DNA from: CAJXMH01 sp040220135
GTDB lineage: Bacteria > Bacteroidota > Bacteroidia > Flavobacteriales_E > Vicingaceae
NCBI GenBank assembly: GCA_040220135.1
Contig: JAVJTT010000013.1
Location: 62,001 to 126,000 of the forward strand
Direction of reading: 5' to 3'
DNA length: 64,000 bases
Of the stretch, positions 42,354 to 51,647 are shown one piece after another. The notes beneath the pieces are model-generated. The model was not told the DNA's origin. It did not search any database and saw only the letters and a list, made by a program, of their open reading frames with translations. Both the position numbers and the translations under genes were made by a program. The stretch's first letter is position 1. The number at the start of each line of letters is the position of its first letter.

Positions 42354-43994
42354 TTAGGTTTGCAATACCCCCACATTATAGGGTTTCTCCAAAGGCGCAA
42401 GGTTAGCCGCTTCAATACCCATGGAAACCCATTTCCGCGTATCCAAGGGATCGATCACATTGTCCACCCACAAACGGCTCGCCGCATAATAAGGAGAGGT
42501 TTGAGAATCGTAACGGTCTTTGATCTCTTTTAAGAGCTTTTCTTTGTCTTCTTCGGTAATTTCTTCGCCCTTGGCCTTTAAGGTAGCCACCTTAATGGAA
42601 AGTAGTGTCTTGGCCGCCGAATTGCCGCTCATCACCGCAATGTTTCCAGTAGGCCAAGCGGCAATTAAGCGCGGGTCGTAAGCTTTACCACACATGGCAT
42701 AATTGCCGGCTCCATAACTGTTTCCAGTCACAATGGTAAACTTGGGTACTACTGAATTGGCCATGGCATTCACCATTTTAGCACCGTCTTTAATAATGCC
42801 CCCATGCTCAGACTTTGAGCCGACCATAAATCCGGTCACGTCTTGCAAAAACACCAAAGGAATTTTCTTTTGGTTGCAGTTCATGATAAAACGGGCTGCT
42901 TTATCAGCAGAGTCGGAGTAGATTACGCCGCCAAATTGAGTTTCCCCTTTTTTGGTGCGCACTAGTTTTCTTTGGTTGGCTACAATGCCTACCGACCATC
43001 CGTCAATGCGGGCATAAGCGCAAACCATGGTCTTGCCAAATTCGGCTTTGTACTCGGTAAACTCACTGCCGTCAACCAAGCACTTAATGATGTCTTTTAC
43101 ATCGTACTGCTTGCTACGGTCATAAGGAATCTTGCTGTAGAGTTCTTTTTTCTCTGTTTTGGGCTTCACGGCTTTTTTTCGGTCAAAACCGGCAGTATCC
43201 TGCGCTCCGATCTTATCCATGATCTCACGGATGGTAGTCAGGCAGTCTTTATCGTCTTTGCTTTTGTAGTCGGTCACTCCTGAAATTTCGCAATGGGTAG
43301 TTGCTCCGCCTAAGGTTTCATTGTCAATTTGCTCCCCAATAGCGGCTTTTACCAAATAAGAACCGGCTAAAAAGATAGATCCGGTTTTATCTACGATCAA
43401 GGCTTCGTCGCTCATAATCGGTAAATAGGCTCCACCGGCTACACAACTTCCCATTACCGCGGCAATTTGGGTAATGCCCATGGACGACATCACAGCATTG
43501 TTTCTAAAGATTCTTCCAAAATGTTCCTTATCGGGAAAGATCTCGTCTTGCATGGGTAGAAAAACACCGGCACTATCAACCAAATAGATAATGGGCAGGC
43601 GGTTTTCCATGGAAATTTCTTGCGCCCTAAGATTTTTCTTGGCTGCAATTGGAAACCAAGCACCGGCTTTTACCGTGGCATCATTGGCCACCACAATGCT
43701 AAGTTTTCCTGAAACGTATCCGATCTTGATCACCACACCACCGGATGGACAACCACCATACTCTTCGTACATGCCTTCGCCCACAAAAGAACCAATTTCA
43801 ATGCTGTTGCTCTTGTCGTCTAGCAAAAAGTCAATTCGCTCTCGGGCGGTGAGCTTTCCCTTTTTGTGTTGTTTCTCAATTTTGTCTTTTCCTCCGCCTA
43901 AATTTACTTGCTCTTGCTTGCGTTTTAGCTCAGAGATCATCAAGCGAATGTTATCATCGTTTTTGCTTTCTTCTAGGTTTATCTTCTTCGCCAT
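42354..43994 (-). CDS. Acyl-CoA carboxylase beta (carboxyltransferase) subunit
   Basis: A 546-residue carboxyltransferase. It has KLTARERIDFLLDD at the N-terminus, GCPSGGVVIKIGYVSGK, the oxyanion-hole glycines in MGSCVAGGAYLPIMSDE, and FLQDVTGFMVG with NSYGAGNYAMCG in the second half. It belongs to the propionyl-/methylcrotonyl-CoA carboxylase beta group; the GGAYLP and YAMCGK patterns lean to methylcrotonyl-type enzymes. No biotin-carrying alpha subunit is adjacent. Confidence 0.9.
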   Translation of the reverse strand: MAKKINLEESKNDDNIRLMISELKRKQEQVNLGGGKDKIEKQHKKGKLTARERIDFLLDDKSNSIEIGSFVGEGMYEEYGGCPSGGVVIKIGYVSGKLSIVVANDATVKAGAWFPIAAKKNLRAQEISMENRLPIIYLVDSAGVFLPMQDEIFPDKEHFGRIFRNNAVMSSMGITQIAAVMGSCVAGGAYLPIMSDEALIVDKTGSIFLAGSYLVKAAIGEQIDNETLGGATTHCEISGVTDYKSKDDKDCLTTIREIMDKIGAQDTAGFDRKKAVKPKTEKKELYSKIPYDRSKQYDVKDIIKCLVDGSEFTEYKAEFGKTMVCAYARIDGWSVGIVANQRKLVRTKKGETQFGGVIYSDSADKAARFIMNCNQKKIPLVFLQDVTGFMVGSKSEHGGIIKDGAKMVNAMANSVVPKFTIVTGNSYGAGNYAMCGKAYDPRLIAAWPTGNIAVMSGNSAAKTLLSIKVATLKAKGEEITEEDKEKLLKEIKDRYDSQTSPYYAASRLWVDNVIDPLDTRKWVSMGIEAANLAPLEKPYNVGVLQT

Positions 43995-44000
43995 GGTAGA

Positions 44001-44615
44001 TTATGCTGTTAGGGATAAATTTTTTAAATAGTGATTCGTCTCAGGTCCTAAATTAAAGAGAAGATCAAGAATACTCAAATTAGAAATAAATCCATGTTTG
44101 TCTCCAAAAACTTGAATGTATTTGGGGTATTCAACTTCTTTCCGCAGGGCTTTGTTCTTAGGGTGAATGATTTGTCGGTAATCCGGTTCCTCGTCCTCGT
44201 AATGGCTGCTCTTTTCAATGTTCAGCTCAAGGCCGATCAATTCGCAAACAAGATTTTCAAATTGAGCATTCCAATCCACTAAATAGCTGATTGCTTGAGT
44301 TTGATAAAGTGGAGCAAAGTCGTCTTCATAGAAATCGAAAAAGGGAGAAGCGCGATAGGCAGAAACCAAGGACTTCCAATGTAGTTTTTGCCAATTTTCG
44401 GCATAGCTTAGTTTAACTTCTTCTATTGGAGTATGGTTTCGCCATTGCAGGGGAATGACCAATTTCTGTCGTCCATTGGCGCCGTATATTTCGCAGCGAT
44501 TGCGGAACGATTGCTTCACAAAATGTTCTTTCACCTCTAGGCAATAACCCCCATTTTGTAAGGCTAAAGCAAATTGATAGATGGGCGCACAATAAGCAGT
44601 AGGAAGTTTGATCAT
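44001..44615 (-). CDS. WbqC family protein
   Basis: A 204-residue protein with the WbqC pattern: LPTAYCAPIYQFALAL near the start, KQSFRNRCEIYGANGRQKL, LVIPLQWRNH and SPFFDFYEDDF. Such proteins are linked to polysaccharide or amino-sugar metabolism, function unproven. It overlaps the sugar kinase gene by four bases. Confidence 0.88.
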   Translation of the reverse strand: MIKLPTAYCAPIYQFALALQNGGYCLEVKEHFVKQSFRNRCEIYGANGRQKLVIPLQWRNHTPIEEVKLSYAENWQKLHWKSLVSAYRASPFFDFYEDDFAPLYQTQAISYLVDWNAQFENLVCELIGLELNIEKSSHYEDEEPDYRQIIHPKNKALRKEVEYPKYIQVFGDKHGFISNLSILDLLFNLGPETNHYLKNLSLTA

Positions 44616-45616
44616 GCTGAGGTCAGCACTTTTTCAGCCTCTTTGGCCAAGGCTTCTTTGTTAATGGGAACCACGCCTACATTTTCACACACCAAACCGC
44701 CGGCCAAATTGGAAATTTCTGCAATCAGCTTGGGTGATTGCTTCAGCGCTAAACAAAGGGTTGCCACACTTATAACGGTATCCCCGGCTCCTGAAACATC
44801 GGTTATGTCGCGTAAATGTGCTGGTATGTGGTGTTCTTCTTTTTGGTTATGAATGAAGACTCCACGTTCGGAAAGGGTAATCAAAGTTGTATGGTTGTTC
44901 AATTGTTTTTCCAACTGAACAATGGCCTTTTTCAAGGCGGCTTGATTGCTTGCCTCCAAGTCGATCTTCAAACCTTCTTTCAATTCCTTTAAATTGGGTT
45001 TGAACAAGTCTACCTGATGGTACTGCATAAAGTTTCTTTTCTTGGGGTCAACTGCGGTGGGAATGCCCATTTCACCGGCCACTTCAACTACTTTTTTGAT
45101 GAGCGAAGCGGTTATCACCCCTTTGTCGTAATCCTCAAAGATCAGCGCATCAATTCGCTCAGCTGTTAACCTTTCTTTGATCAGTTTTACAAAAGCACGC
45201 TCTTCTTGAGAGGAAAGGGGGTGCTCATCTTCGGCATCAACTCTTAGCATTTGGTGGTGGTTGCCAATAATGCGGGTTTTCTTGGTGGTTTTTCGGTTAG
45301 TGGAACGCATTAAACCTTGGGTGGTTTGACCGTTTTGTTCCAACAATTGCATAAACTCGCTGCCTTCTTCATCTTCTCCTATCACCGAACATAAGATGGG
45401 TTTTGCTCCCATGGCTTGTATATTTAAAGCCACATTGGCTGCCCCGCCCATGCGCGACTCTTTTTTCTGCACGGCTACAATGGGTACAGGAGCTTCTGGT
45501 GAAATACGCTCTACTTTTCCCCAATAATAACTGTCCACCATTACATCGCCAATAATTAAGATAGTAAGCTTATTAAAGTCTTCAAAGAGTTGTTTGAGTT
45601 CGGCTTTTGACATCAT
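44612..45616 (-). CDS. PfkB sugar kinase, heptose-7-phosphate kinase type
   Basis: A 334-residue ribokinase-fold kinase like the first domain of HldE/RfaE: IGDVMVDSYYWGKVERISPE and APVPIV at the N-terminus, GGAANVALNIQAMG, and the ATP/anion-hole motif DVSGAGDTVISV. It should phosphorylate a heptose phosphate for LPS core or a related nucleotide sugar. The adenylyltransferase domain of bifunctional HldE is absent and no separate gene is adjacent. ATG codons at 45616 and 45613 are both possible starts. Confidence 0.9.
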   Translation of the reverse strand: MMSKAELKQLFEDFNKLTILIIGDVMVDSYYWGKVERISPEAPVPIVAVQKKESRMGGAANVALNIQAMGAKPILCSVIGEDEEGSEFMQLLEQNGQTTQGLMRSTNRKTTKKTRIIGNHHQMLRVDAEDEHPLSSQEERAFVKLIKERLTAERIDALIFEDYDKGVITASLIKKVVEVAGEMGIPTAVDPKKRNFMQYHQVDLFKPNLKELKEGLKIDLEASNQAALKKAIVQLEKQLNNHTTLITLSERGVFIHNQKEEHHIPAHLRDITDVSGAGDTVISVATLCLALKQSPKLIAEISNLAGGLVCENVGVVPINKEALAKEAEKVLTSA

Positions 45617-45619
45617 GGC

Positions 45620-46816
45620 TTAGCTTAGTTTTTCAGTGGCTTCTCCAATGCGCTTAATGGCTTCTTCTAATACCGATTCAGAAGTAGCACATGAAATGCG
45701 AATGCAGTTTGGACTACCAAAAGCTTCTCCGGTAACTAAAGCTACTTGGGCATGATTCAAGTAATACATGCAGAGGTCTGTAGCCGTATTGATTTGATCT
45801 CCTTGTGGGGTGCTTTTGCCAAACAATTCACTTATGTTCGGAAATACATAAAAAGCTCCTTCCGGAACATTTAATTGAAAGCCTTCTATTTTTCTTAACA
45901 GCCCCATCACTAAATCCCTTCTTTTTAAAAAGGCATCGTTCATTTCATGAGTCACTGAAGGATCTGCTTCCATGGCAGCGATTGCGGCCCTTTGGGTAAT
46001 GCTGCAAGTTGCGGAAGTAAACTGCCCCTGCATTTTGGTGCAGGCTTTGGCAATCCATTCCGGGGCACCCATATAACCCAAACGCCAGCCTGTCATGGAA
46101 AACCCTTTAGAAACGCCATTAATGGTAATCACTTGCTCATAAACTTCAGGAAATTGTGCTAAGCTTTCATGTTTACCTACGAAGTTGATGTGTTCATAAA
46201 TTTCGTCAGAGATTACATAGAAATTCTCTTGTTCGACAATGACCTTGGCTAAACCTTCTAGCTCTTCTTTGCTGTAAACGCTTCCCGACGGATTGCAAGG
46301 GGAACTGTAGATCATCAGTTTACTTTTTTCGCTCAAAGCGGAACGCAACTGATCGGGTGTCATTTTAAAATCGTTCTCTATGCTGGTCTCGACAAATACC
46401 GGAACCCCTTCTGCCATTTTTACAATTTCCAAATAGCTCACCCAATAAGGGGAGGGAAGGATTACTTCATCACCGGGGTTTACCAAGCTTAAAACAACAT
46501 TGGCAATCGATTGCTTAGCCCCGGTTGAGGTCACAATCTGATTCGCAGAATAAGTTAGCTGATTATCGCGCTTGAATTTTTTTGAAATGGCTTCCCTTAG
46601 TTCCTGATATCCGGGAACCGGAGTGTACTTGGTAAAGTTGTCATCAATGGCTTGCTTGGCGGCATCCTTGATGAAATCAGGAGTCTCAAAATCTGGCTCC
46701 CCCAAACTCAAACTAATAATGTCTTTGCCTTCCGCAATCAACTCTCGGCTCCGCTGCGCCATGGCAATGGTTTGCGACTCTGATAGATTGTCAATTCTTT
46801 TCGAAACTTTTTGCAT
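45620..46816 (-). CDS. Aspartate aminotransferase family protein (AspC-like)
   Basis: A 398-residue class I PLP aminotransferase: ISLSLGEPDFETPDFI, the PLP Lys in GVSKGFSMTGWRLGY, SSPCNPSGSVYSKEEL and NCIRISCATSE with the substrate carboxylate Arg. It is of the I-gamma group that transaminates aspartate and sometimes prephenate. It ends 3 bases before the sugar kinase ATG. Confidence 0.93.
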   Translation of the reverse strand: MQKVSKRIDNLSESQTIAMAQRSRELIAEGKDIISLSLGEPDFETPDFIKDAAKQAIDDNFTKYTPVPGYQELREAISKKFKRDNQLTYSANQIVTSTGAKQSIANVVLSLVNPGDEVILPSPYWVSYLEIVKMAEGVPVFVETSIENDFKMTPDQLRSALSEKSKLMIYSSPCNPSGSVYSKEELEGLAKVIVEQENFYVISDEIYEHINFVGKHESLAQFPEVYEQVITINGVSKGFSMTGWRLGYMGAPEWIAKACTKMQGQFTSATCSITQRAAIAAMEADPSVTHEMNDAFLKRRDLVMGLLRKIEGFQLNVPEGAFYVFPNISELFGKSTPQGDQINTATDLCMYYLNHAQVALVTGEAFGSPNCIRISCATSESVLEEAIKRIGEATEKLS

Positions 46817-46824
46817 GTGTTTAT

Positions 46825-47508
46825 TTACTTCTTATCCTTCTTTTTCTTTCTTATAAAAAATGCTAGACCAATATGGAGTGAATCTGGGTTGAAATTAGCC
46901 CTTATTTCTTCATTTTCTGTCTTTTCTGAAGATTCAAATCGATAAACTGTTCTGTGTAAGCCTATTTGGGCGTAGTTAATTGTCATTACCCAGCGGTGGT
47001 TTAAAAAGTACATCAAGCCCGGCCTTAGCATAAATTCATTGCGGCTTACTTCAGCATTGTAAGTCTCAGCAGCTCCAATTGGACCTGACAAAGACAACCT
47101 TTCCGTATAGTCTCCTCTGCCTAAGTTTAAGTCCCCATTTATGAAGGTTTTCAGCTTTGGGCTAAGTTGGCGTTGAAAAGAAAAGAAAAGGTAGTAGTTT
47201 ACGGTCTTATCTTCAAAATTGTAATCTAAGGAATTATTTTGATCGATATAATCCCGACCGGATTCTTCTTCTCTCAAATAGCCAAGACCAAAACCCAACA
47301 CAAAGTTTGGAGTAAGGTAAAAACCCATTCTGGCATTGGTAGAAAAAGATTCTAGTTTTTCCTTTTCTAATACGTTGGGGTCGTCCTGAGAAGAAATATA
47401 ACCAAAGTTCATTTGAAGAAGTCGATCACCTTTTTTTGTCTGTCCATGAAGTTTGAATTGCAAAAGCAAGGCGATCACAAAAAGAATTATGCCGGTTGTG
47501 TATTTCAT
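46825..47508 (-). CDS. Outer-membrane beta-barrel protein
   Basis: A 227-residue protein with a signal peptide (LLQFKLHGQT) and a barrel-like strand pattern: FGYISSQDD, FYLTPNFVLGFGLGYLREEE, YYLFFSFQRQLSP and NHRWVMTINYAQIGLH. The C-terminus carries a basic tail (FIRKKKKDKK) after the last strand, which is unusual for a barrel with a terminal aromatic. Eight bases separate it from aspC. Confidence 0.75.
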   Translation of the reverse strand: MKYTTGIILFVIALLLQFKLHGQTKKGDRLLQMNFGYISSQDDPNVLEKEKLESFSTNARMGFYLTPNFVLGFGLGYLREEESGRDYIDQNNSLDYNFEDKTVNYYLFFSFQRQLSPKLKTFINGDLNLGRGDYTERLSLSGPIGAAETYNAEVSRNEFMLRPGLMYFLNHRWVMTINYAQIGLHRTVYRFESSEKTENEEIRANFNPDSLHIGLAFFIRKKKKDKK

Positions 47509-47600
47509 GTCTAAATTTACTTGGGCGACAAAACTAATAAATTGGGCTTTTAGATCGTTGCTTTTTCCTGAATCTGTATTTTTGAATAAAAACTAAAACC

Positions 47601-48122
47601 TTGGAAATAGCCTTAGAAATATTGAAGTATGTTTTACCCGCAGCCATTGTATTTGTTGGGGTTTACTTTATTATGCAGAACTTCATGGAAAACGAGCAGA
47701 AGAAGCTGGAGATGCGCTACCGCACTGACAGTATGAAGGCTGTAACTCCGGTTCGTTTGCAAGCTTATGAGCGTATCATTCTTTATTTGGAGCGCATTAA
47801 CCTGAGTAATTTGGTAATGCGCACCTATCAAAAAGGCATGTCTGCCCGAGATCTACAAGCCAAAATGTTGGGTTCAATTCGTTCTGAATACGAGCACAAT
47901 ATGGCTCAGCAGCTTTATGTTTCTTCCAAAGTTTGGCGTATGGTAAAGTCCAGCAAAGAGGAAACCATAAAAGTGATCAACTCTTGTTCAGAGCAATTGA
48001 GTGATGAAGCGAGTGGGGTAGAACTCAGTCAATTCATTTTAGAACTAGTGGGCAAAACAGAAAAACTACCTACTGAGGTTGCCATAGAAGGATTGAAAAG
48101 AGAAATCAATTATGCTTTCTAA
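47601..48122 (+). CDS. Membrane-anchored protein of unknown function
   Basis: A 173-residue protein with an N-terminal membrane helix (LKYVLPAAIVFVGVYFIM) followed by a helical soluble domain with PVRLQAYERIILYLERINL. I recognise this as a Bacteroidota protein family without known role. The TTG at 47601 is the start that retains the membrane helix; the first ATG would remove it. It overlaps the transporter gene by 11 bases. Confidence 0.78.
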   Translation: MEIALEILKYVLPAAIVFVGVYFIMQNFMENEQKKLEMRYRTDSMKAVTPVRLQAYERIILYLERINLSNLVMRTYQKGMSARDLQAKMLGSIRSEYEHNMAQQLYVSSKVWRMVKSSKEETIKVINSCSEQLSDEASGVELSQFILELVGKTEKLPTEVAIEGLKREINYAF

Positions 48123-48873
48123 AAATTTAGATTCAAGTCCTAAAAAACACCGAGAAGATCATTTGCATCAACAAAATGGTTGGATGTCTAAATGGCAAGA
48201 CTACATTGGCGAGTTTGTGTATGGTGGGATTGACGGTAGTGTTACCACTTTTGCCGTGGTTGCGGGTTCTGCTGGAGCGGGACTAGATTCTTCAGTAATT
48301 ATTATTTTGGGCTTTGCCAATTTGATTGCGGATGGCTTTGCCATGTCGGTAGGTAGTTACCTCTCGAACAAGGCTGAAAAAGAGAATTACGACAAGCACG
48401 AGCGAATAGAGTATTGGGAAGTAGATAACTTACCGGAAAAAGAAGAAGAGGAGATTCGTGAGATATACGAATCTAAGGGCTTTGAAGGGGAGTTGTTGGA
48501 ACAGGTAGTAAAAGTTATTACCGCAGACAAAGACCGTTGGGTAGATGTGATGATGAAAGAAGAATTGAACATGACGCGCGAAGAAAAGTCACCCTTTGCA
48601 ATGGGGGCCATGACCTTTGTAGCTTTTGTTTTAGTTGGGGTAATTCCTTTGGCCGCTTATGTATGGAATTACAGCACCGGACAGTACGCTGATCAACTCT
48701 TTAGCATTAGCATTATACTCACTTCACTGGCTTTTATTGGCATTGGTTGGCTAAAATCTTATGTGGCGCAGACCTCACGTCTCCGTTCTATTTTAGAAAC
48801 ACTTTTTTTAGGAGCCGCGGCCGCTATTCTCTCTTATTTTGTCGGTAGCTTTTTAGAGAATATGATTGCTTAG
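48112..48873 (+). CDS. VIT1/CCC1 family iron/manganese transporter
   Basis: A 253-residue membrane protein with FVYGGIDGSVTTFAVVAGSA and GFANLIADGFAMSVGSYLS in the first two helices, a charged cytoplasmic metal-binding domain (KEENYDKHERIEY-like helix, EEEIREIYESKG), then three more helices ending GAAAAILSYFVGS. The family moves ferrous iron or manganese out of the cytoplasm. Coupled to the upstream membrane-anchored protein, which may be a partner. Confidence 0.9.
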   Translation: MLSKNLDSSPKKHREDHLHQQNGWMSKWQDYIGEFVYGGIDGSVTTFAVVAGSAGAGLDSSVIIILGFANLIADGFAMSVGSYLSNKAEKENYDKHERIEYWEVDNLPEKEEEEIREIYESKGFEGELLEQVVKVITADKDRWVDVMMKEELNMTREEKSPFAMGAMTFVAFVLVGVIPLAAYVWNYSTGQYADQLFSISIILTSLAFIGIGWLKSYVAQTSRLRSILETLFLGAAAAILSYFVGSFLENMIA

Positions 48874-48964
48874 CAATCGGATAAAGGATTAATGAATAAG
48901 GAAGAATGCTAATAGAAAAAGAAGTTTTCTATCACCTTAAGCCATGACTTTTTAACCTTATTCT

Positions 48965-49558
48965 TTAATCCTCAATCCAAACCACTTTTTCCTCGATTTC
49001 GCTCATTTGTTTTTTCTCAAAATCCGGCAATCCTTCTTTGGGTACTCCCAATTGAAGAAAGCCAAGACACTTGTCTTTTTCACCTAGTCCTAAAAACGTT
49101 TTCATCTCTTTGGTAAAAGCCAACTTTCCTGTTCCCCAATAGCCGATAATGTTTAGCGATTTGGAACTAAGTAGTATGTTTTGAACCGCACATGCTACCG
49201 CATACTCTTCTTCTTGGACCGGAATGCGTTCTTTTTCATCTCGCTTCATGCCTATGGCAATCACATGCGAAAGGATTTCTGCCTTCTGTTTAAATTTTTC
49301 CAGTTTTTCAGGCTTGAATTCCTCGGCTGGTGTAGTTTTCTGATAGATTTCTCCCAAAGCGTCGAAGAATTGATTCACGCCATTTTTACTAAAAACTACA
49401 AAACGCCAAGGTTCGGTTCGTTTGTGCGAAGGGGCATAGTTTGCATTTTTTAAAAGTTTCCAAATATCTTCATCCGGAATCGTTGCTCCAGCTTCCATTT
49501 GAGCGGGGTAAAAACTTTGTCTGCTTTGAATGATTTGACTTACTTCTTCAATGTTCAT
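48965..49558 (-). CDS. Nitroreductase family protein
   Basis: A 197-residue FMN-dependent nitroreductase: RQSFYPAQME near the N-terminus, NYAPSHKRTEPWRFVVF, ACAVQNILLSSKSLNIIGYW and GFLQLGVPKE. Substrate unknown. It is the last gene of the rpsP-rimM-trmN6 group, 15 bases after trmN6. Confidence 0.9.
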   Translation of the reverse strand: MNIEEVSQIIQSRQSFYPAQMEAGATIPDEDIWKLLKNANYAPSHKRTEPWRFVVFSKNGVNQFFDALGEIYQKTTPAEEFKPEKLEKFKQKAEILSHVIAIGMKRDEKERIPVQEEEYAVACAVQNILLSSKSLNIIGYWGTGKLAFTKEMKTFLGLGEKDKCLGFLQLGVPKEGLPDFEKKQMSEIEEKVVWIED

Positions 49559-49573
49559 ATTTGTTCTGTTGGT

Positions 49574-50278
49574 TTAAAAGATTAACAAATATTCTCGCAA
49601 TAGGTTGGCATAATCTTCCGTATACTGATGACGCTCTTTCTCTATGATTAAGCTTTTTTCCTCGCAGGCTTTTTCCTCAAAGGTAAATTCAATAAGCAAG
49701 CGTTTTATTTTGGCTTGATGATTTCCTCTAACCTTCAATAATCTTTTTGGAAAGAGGCCTTGGTTTTCCCCTAAGGTGAGCAGTTCAGTCTCTCGGTCAG
49801 CTGGAGAGATCAGACTAAAACTTCCTTTGGGGCTCAAGTGCTCCGCCACTTTTTCAAAAAGTAGGGGGTAAGGTAGACTAATGTTTTGTCGGGCTTGTTC
49901 TCTTTTGTCTCGATTTCGATTCGCATTAAAATAGGGAGGATTGCAGACAATCAAGTCATACTGTTCTTCACTTTCAAAGCTGGTAAAGTCACCTTCTAAA
50001 ATTTTGATTCGCTCCGACCAAGTGCATTCAGCTACGTTTTGTTGAGCTTGTAGAGTCGCTTCCGGTTCTATTTCTATACCAGTTAATTGAGCCTGGCACC
50101 TTTGGGCTAGCATCAAACAAAGGAGACCAGTTCCACAACCAATGTCTAGTATTCTTTTGGCTTTGCTACAATCCGTCCAAGCACCGACTAACACTCCATC
50201 AGTACCGACTTTCATAGCGGCCTGATCTTGTCGAATGCTGAATTGTTTAAACTGAAAGGCCTGCCTTTTAGCCTTCAA
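49574..50278 (-). CDS. trmN6: tRNA1(Val) A37 N6-methyltransferase TrmN6
   Basis: A 234-residue SAM methyltransferase with motif I LDIGCGTGLLCLMLAQ and the adenine-N6 motif NPPYF (VCNPPYFNANRN). The start FKQFSIRQDQAAMKVGTDGV is typical of TrmN6/YfiC. It methylates A37 of tRNA1(Val). It overlaps rimM by 11 bases. Confidence 0.92.
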   Translation of the reverse strand: MKAKRQAFQFKQFSIRQDQAAMKVGTDGVLVGAWTDCSKAKRILDIGCGTGLLCLMLAQRCQAQLTGIEIEPEATLQAQQNVAECTWSERIKILEGDFTSFESEEQYDLIVCNPPYFNANRNRDKREQARQNISLPYPLLFEKVAEHLSPKGSFSLISPADRETELLTLGENQGLFPKRLLKVRGNHQAKIKRLLIEFTFEEKACEEKSLIIEKERHQYTEDYANLLREYLLIF

Positions 50279-50810
50279 GATAAAGGTCGATTAATCCTTC
50301 CGGAGCTTTCACTAAAATATGTTTGTTTTCTCGGTCAACTGAAAGAATAGTTTCATCAGAAATTGGAATAAGCACTTCAACACCACTGGGGTGTGCAATG
50401 GAGAAAAGATTAGAGGTAGAAAAGTTGAGTACCTTTTCTACAGGGCCTATTATTCCAAATTCTTGATCTTCAATCTCAAAGCCGGTTATTTCATGAAAAT
50501 AGAATTGGTTTCCTTCTAGGGAAGGGAGTTCTTCTATGGGCAGAAAAAGGCTTTTTCCGACCATTCGCTTAGCCTCTTCTTGTGAGTCAACCCCTTCCAG
50601 CTTAATGCGCAAATGGCCATTATTTTGCAGGCTTGAATTTTCGGCAAAAAAGGGAACCAAGTTATTATCTGCTTGGTGTATTTGCACCCAAACCATTTCC
50701 AATTGGGCATAAGAAGAAGGGGAATCAACTTCTAATTTAAAAGCTAATTCCCCTTTTTTTCCTATCGCTTTCGCGATGTATCCTAGGTTAAAACTGTCTC
50801 CAATTTTCAT
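50268..50810 (-). CDS. rimM: Ribosome maturation factor RimM
   Basis: A 180-residue protein with the RimM N-terminal barrel (NLGYIAKAIGKKGELAFKLE) and the C-terminal PRC barrel (FYFHEITGFEIED, VLIPISDETILSVD, APEGLIDLYL). It assists 30S head assembly around S19. It is 8 bases downstream of rpsP, the conserved order. Confidence 0.95.
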   Translation of the reverse strand: MKIGDSFNLGYIAKAIGKKGELAFKLEVDSPSSYAQLEMVWVQIHQADNNLVPFFAENSSLQNNGHLRIKLEGVDSQEEAKRMVGKSLFLPIEELPSLEGNQFYFHEITGFEIEDQEFGIIGPVEKVLNFSTSNLFSIAHPSGVEVLIPISDETILSVDRENKHILVKAPEGLIDLYLEG

Positions 50811-50818
50811 GGATGGTT

Positions 50819-51508
50819 TTACCCTTCTTTCTTATCGTCTTCTTTTTTCTCTTCCTTCTTCTCGTCGCTAGCGGCTTCTTTAACCGCGTCAACTGCTTCT
50901 TCAGCTTTTTCGGAAACAGCTTCAACAGCATCACTGGCTGCTTCTGTCGCTTCTTTAGCGACTTCTTCAGCTTTCTCGCTTGCTTCTTCAGCTTTCTCGC
51001 TTGCTTCTTCAGCAACTTCTCCGGCGGCCTCAGCAGCTTCTTCTGCTAACTCAGAAGTCTTAGCCGCAATGGCGTCAGCTTTCTTCTTATTTGCTTCTTT
51101 TTCAGCTTCAAGGCGTTTTTTCTCTTCTTCTTCTTGTGCAGAAGTAAGCTTGTCTTTCTTGGCAGAGATCTTTTCTTCTTTGGAGTTCATCCAATCTTCA
51201 AAGCGTTTTTCAGCTTCTTCTTGAGAGAAGGCTCCTTTTTCTACTCCGCGATCGAGGTGACTTTTGTAAAGCACTCCTTTGTAAGAAAGTAAAGCTCTGG
51301 TTGTGTCGGTGGGTTGAGCACCGCTTTTAACCCAATACAAAGCACGATCGAAATCAATGTCGATTGTTGCAGGGTTAGTGTTGGGATTATACGTACCTAA
51401 TTTTTCAATAAACTTCCCATCTCGTGGGGCACGACCATCCGCGATCACAACATGGAAGTAAGCATACTTCTTTTTACCATGTCTTTGTAATCTAATCTTT
51501 GTAGGCAT
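50819..51508 (-). CDS. rpsP: 30S ribosomal protein S16 with long C-terminal tail
   Basis: A 229-residue S16. The S16 core is residues 1-85 (KIRLQRHGKKKYAYFHVVIA, DGRAPRDGKFIEKLGTYNP). Beyond it is a helical extension, then about 100 residues of E/A/K-rich repeats (EEASEKAEEASEKAEEVAKE). Such tails occur in Bacteroidota S16 and are not essential for the fold. The repeats make long spurious open frames on both strands. Confidence 0.96.
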   Translation of the reverse strand: MPTKIRLQRHGKKKYAYFHVVIADGRAPRDGKFIEKLGTYNPNTNPATIDIDFDRALYWVKSGAQPTDTTRALLSYKGVLYKSHLDRGVEKGAFSQEEAEKRFEDWMNSKEEKISAKKDKLTSAQEEEEKKRLEAEKEANKKKADAIAAKTSELAEEAAEAAGEVAEEASEKAEEASEKAEEVAKEATEAASDAVEAVSEKAEEAVDAVKEAASDEKKEEKKEDDKKEG

Positions 51509-51596
51509 AATACGTTACGTTAATAAATAATAAAAATTTGAGCGGGCAAAGGTAAGGGATTTATTTTAATGGAAAAACTAAAAATAGGGGTAAAAA

Positions 51597-51623
51597 AAAG
51601 GTGCTTGGAAACCAAACACCTTT
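51597..51623. terminator. Terminator after the lipoprotein gene
   Basis: Stem AAAGGTGCTTGG / CCAAACACCTTT (one mismatch) with an AAA loop and T-runs on both sides, 24 bases downstream of the stop at 51648 on the minus strand. Confidence 0.8.
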
Positions 51624-51647
51624 CTTTTTAATTTTCGACCGTTAAAG

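Noticed and set aside
46740..46765. GGCTCCGCT sequence in the aspC-like gene resembling the palindrome cores at 61.3-61.6 kb
   Set aside because: There is no inverted repeat around it and the encoded residues (AQRSRELIAEG) fit the normal enzyme N-terminus.
50788..51049. Long open frames rich in K/R or F/S on both strands here
   Set aside because: They are shadow frames of the E/A/K-rich repeats in the rpsP tail; their composition only reflects the codon repeat.
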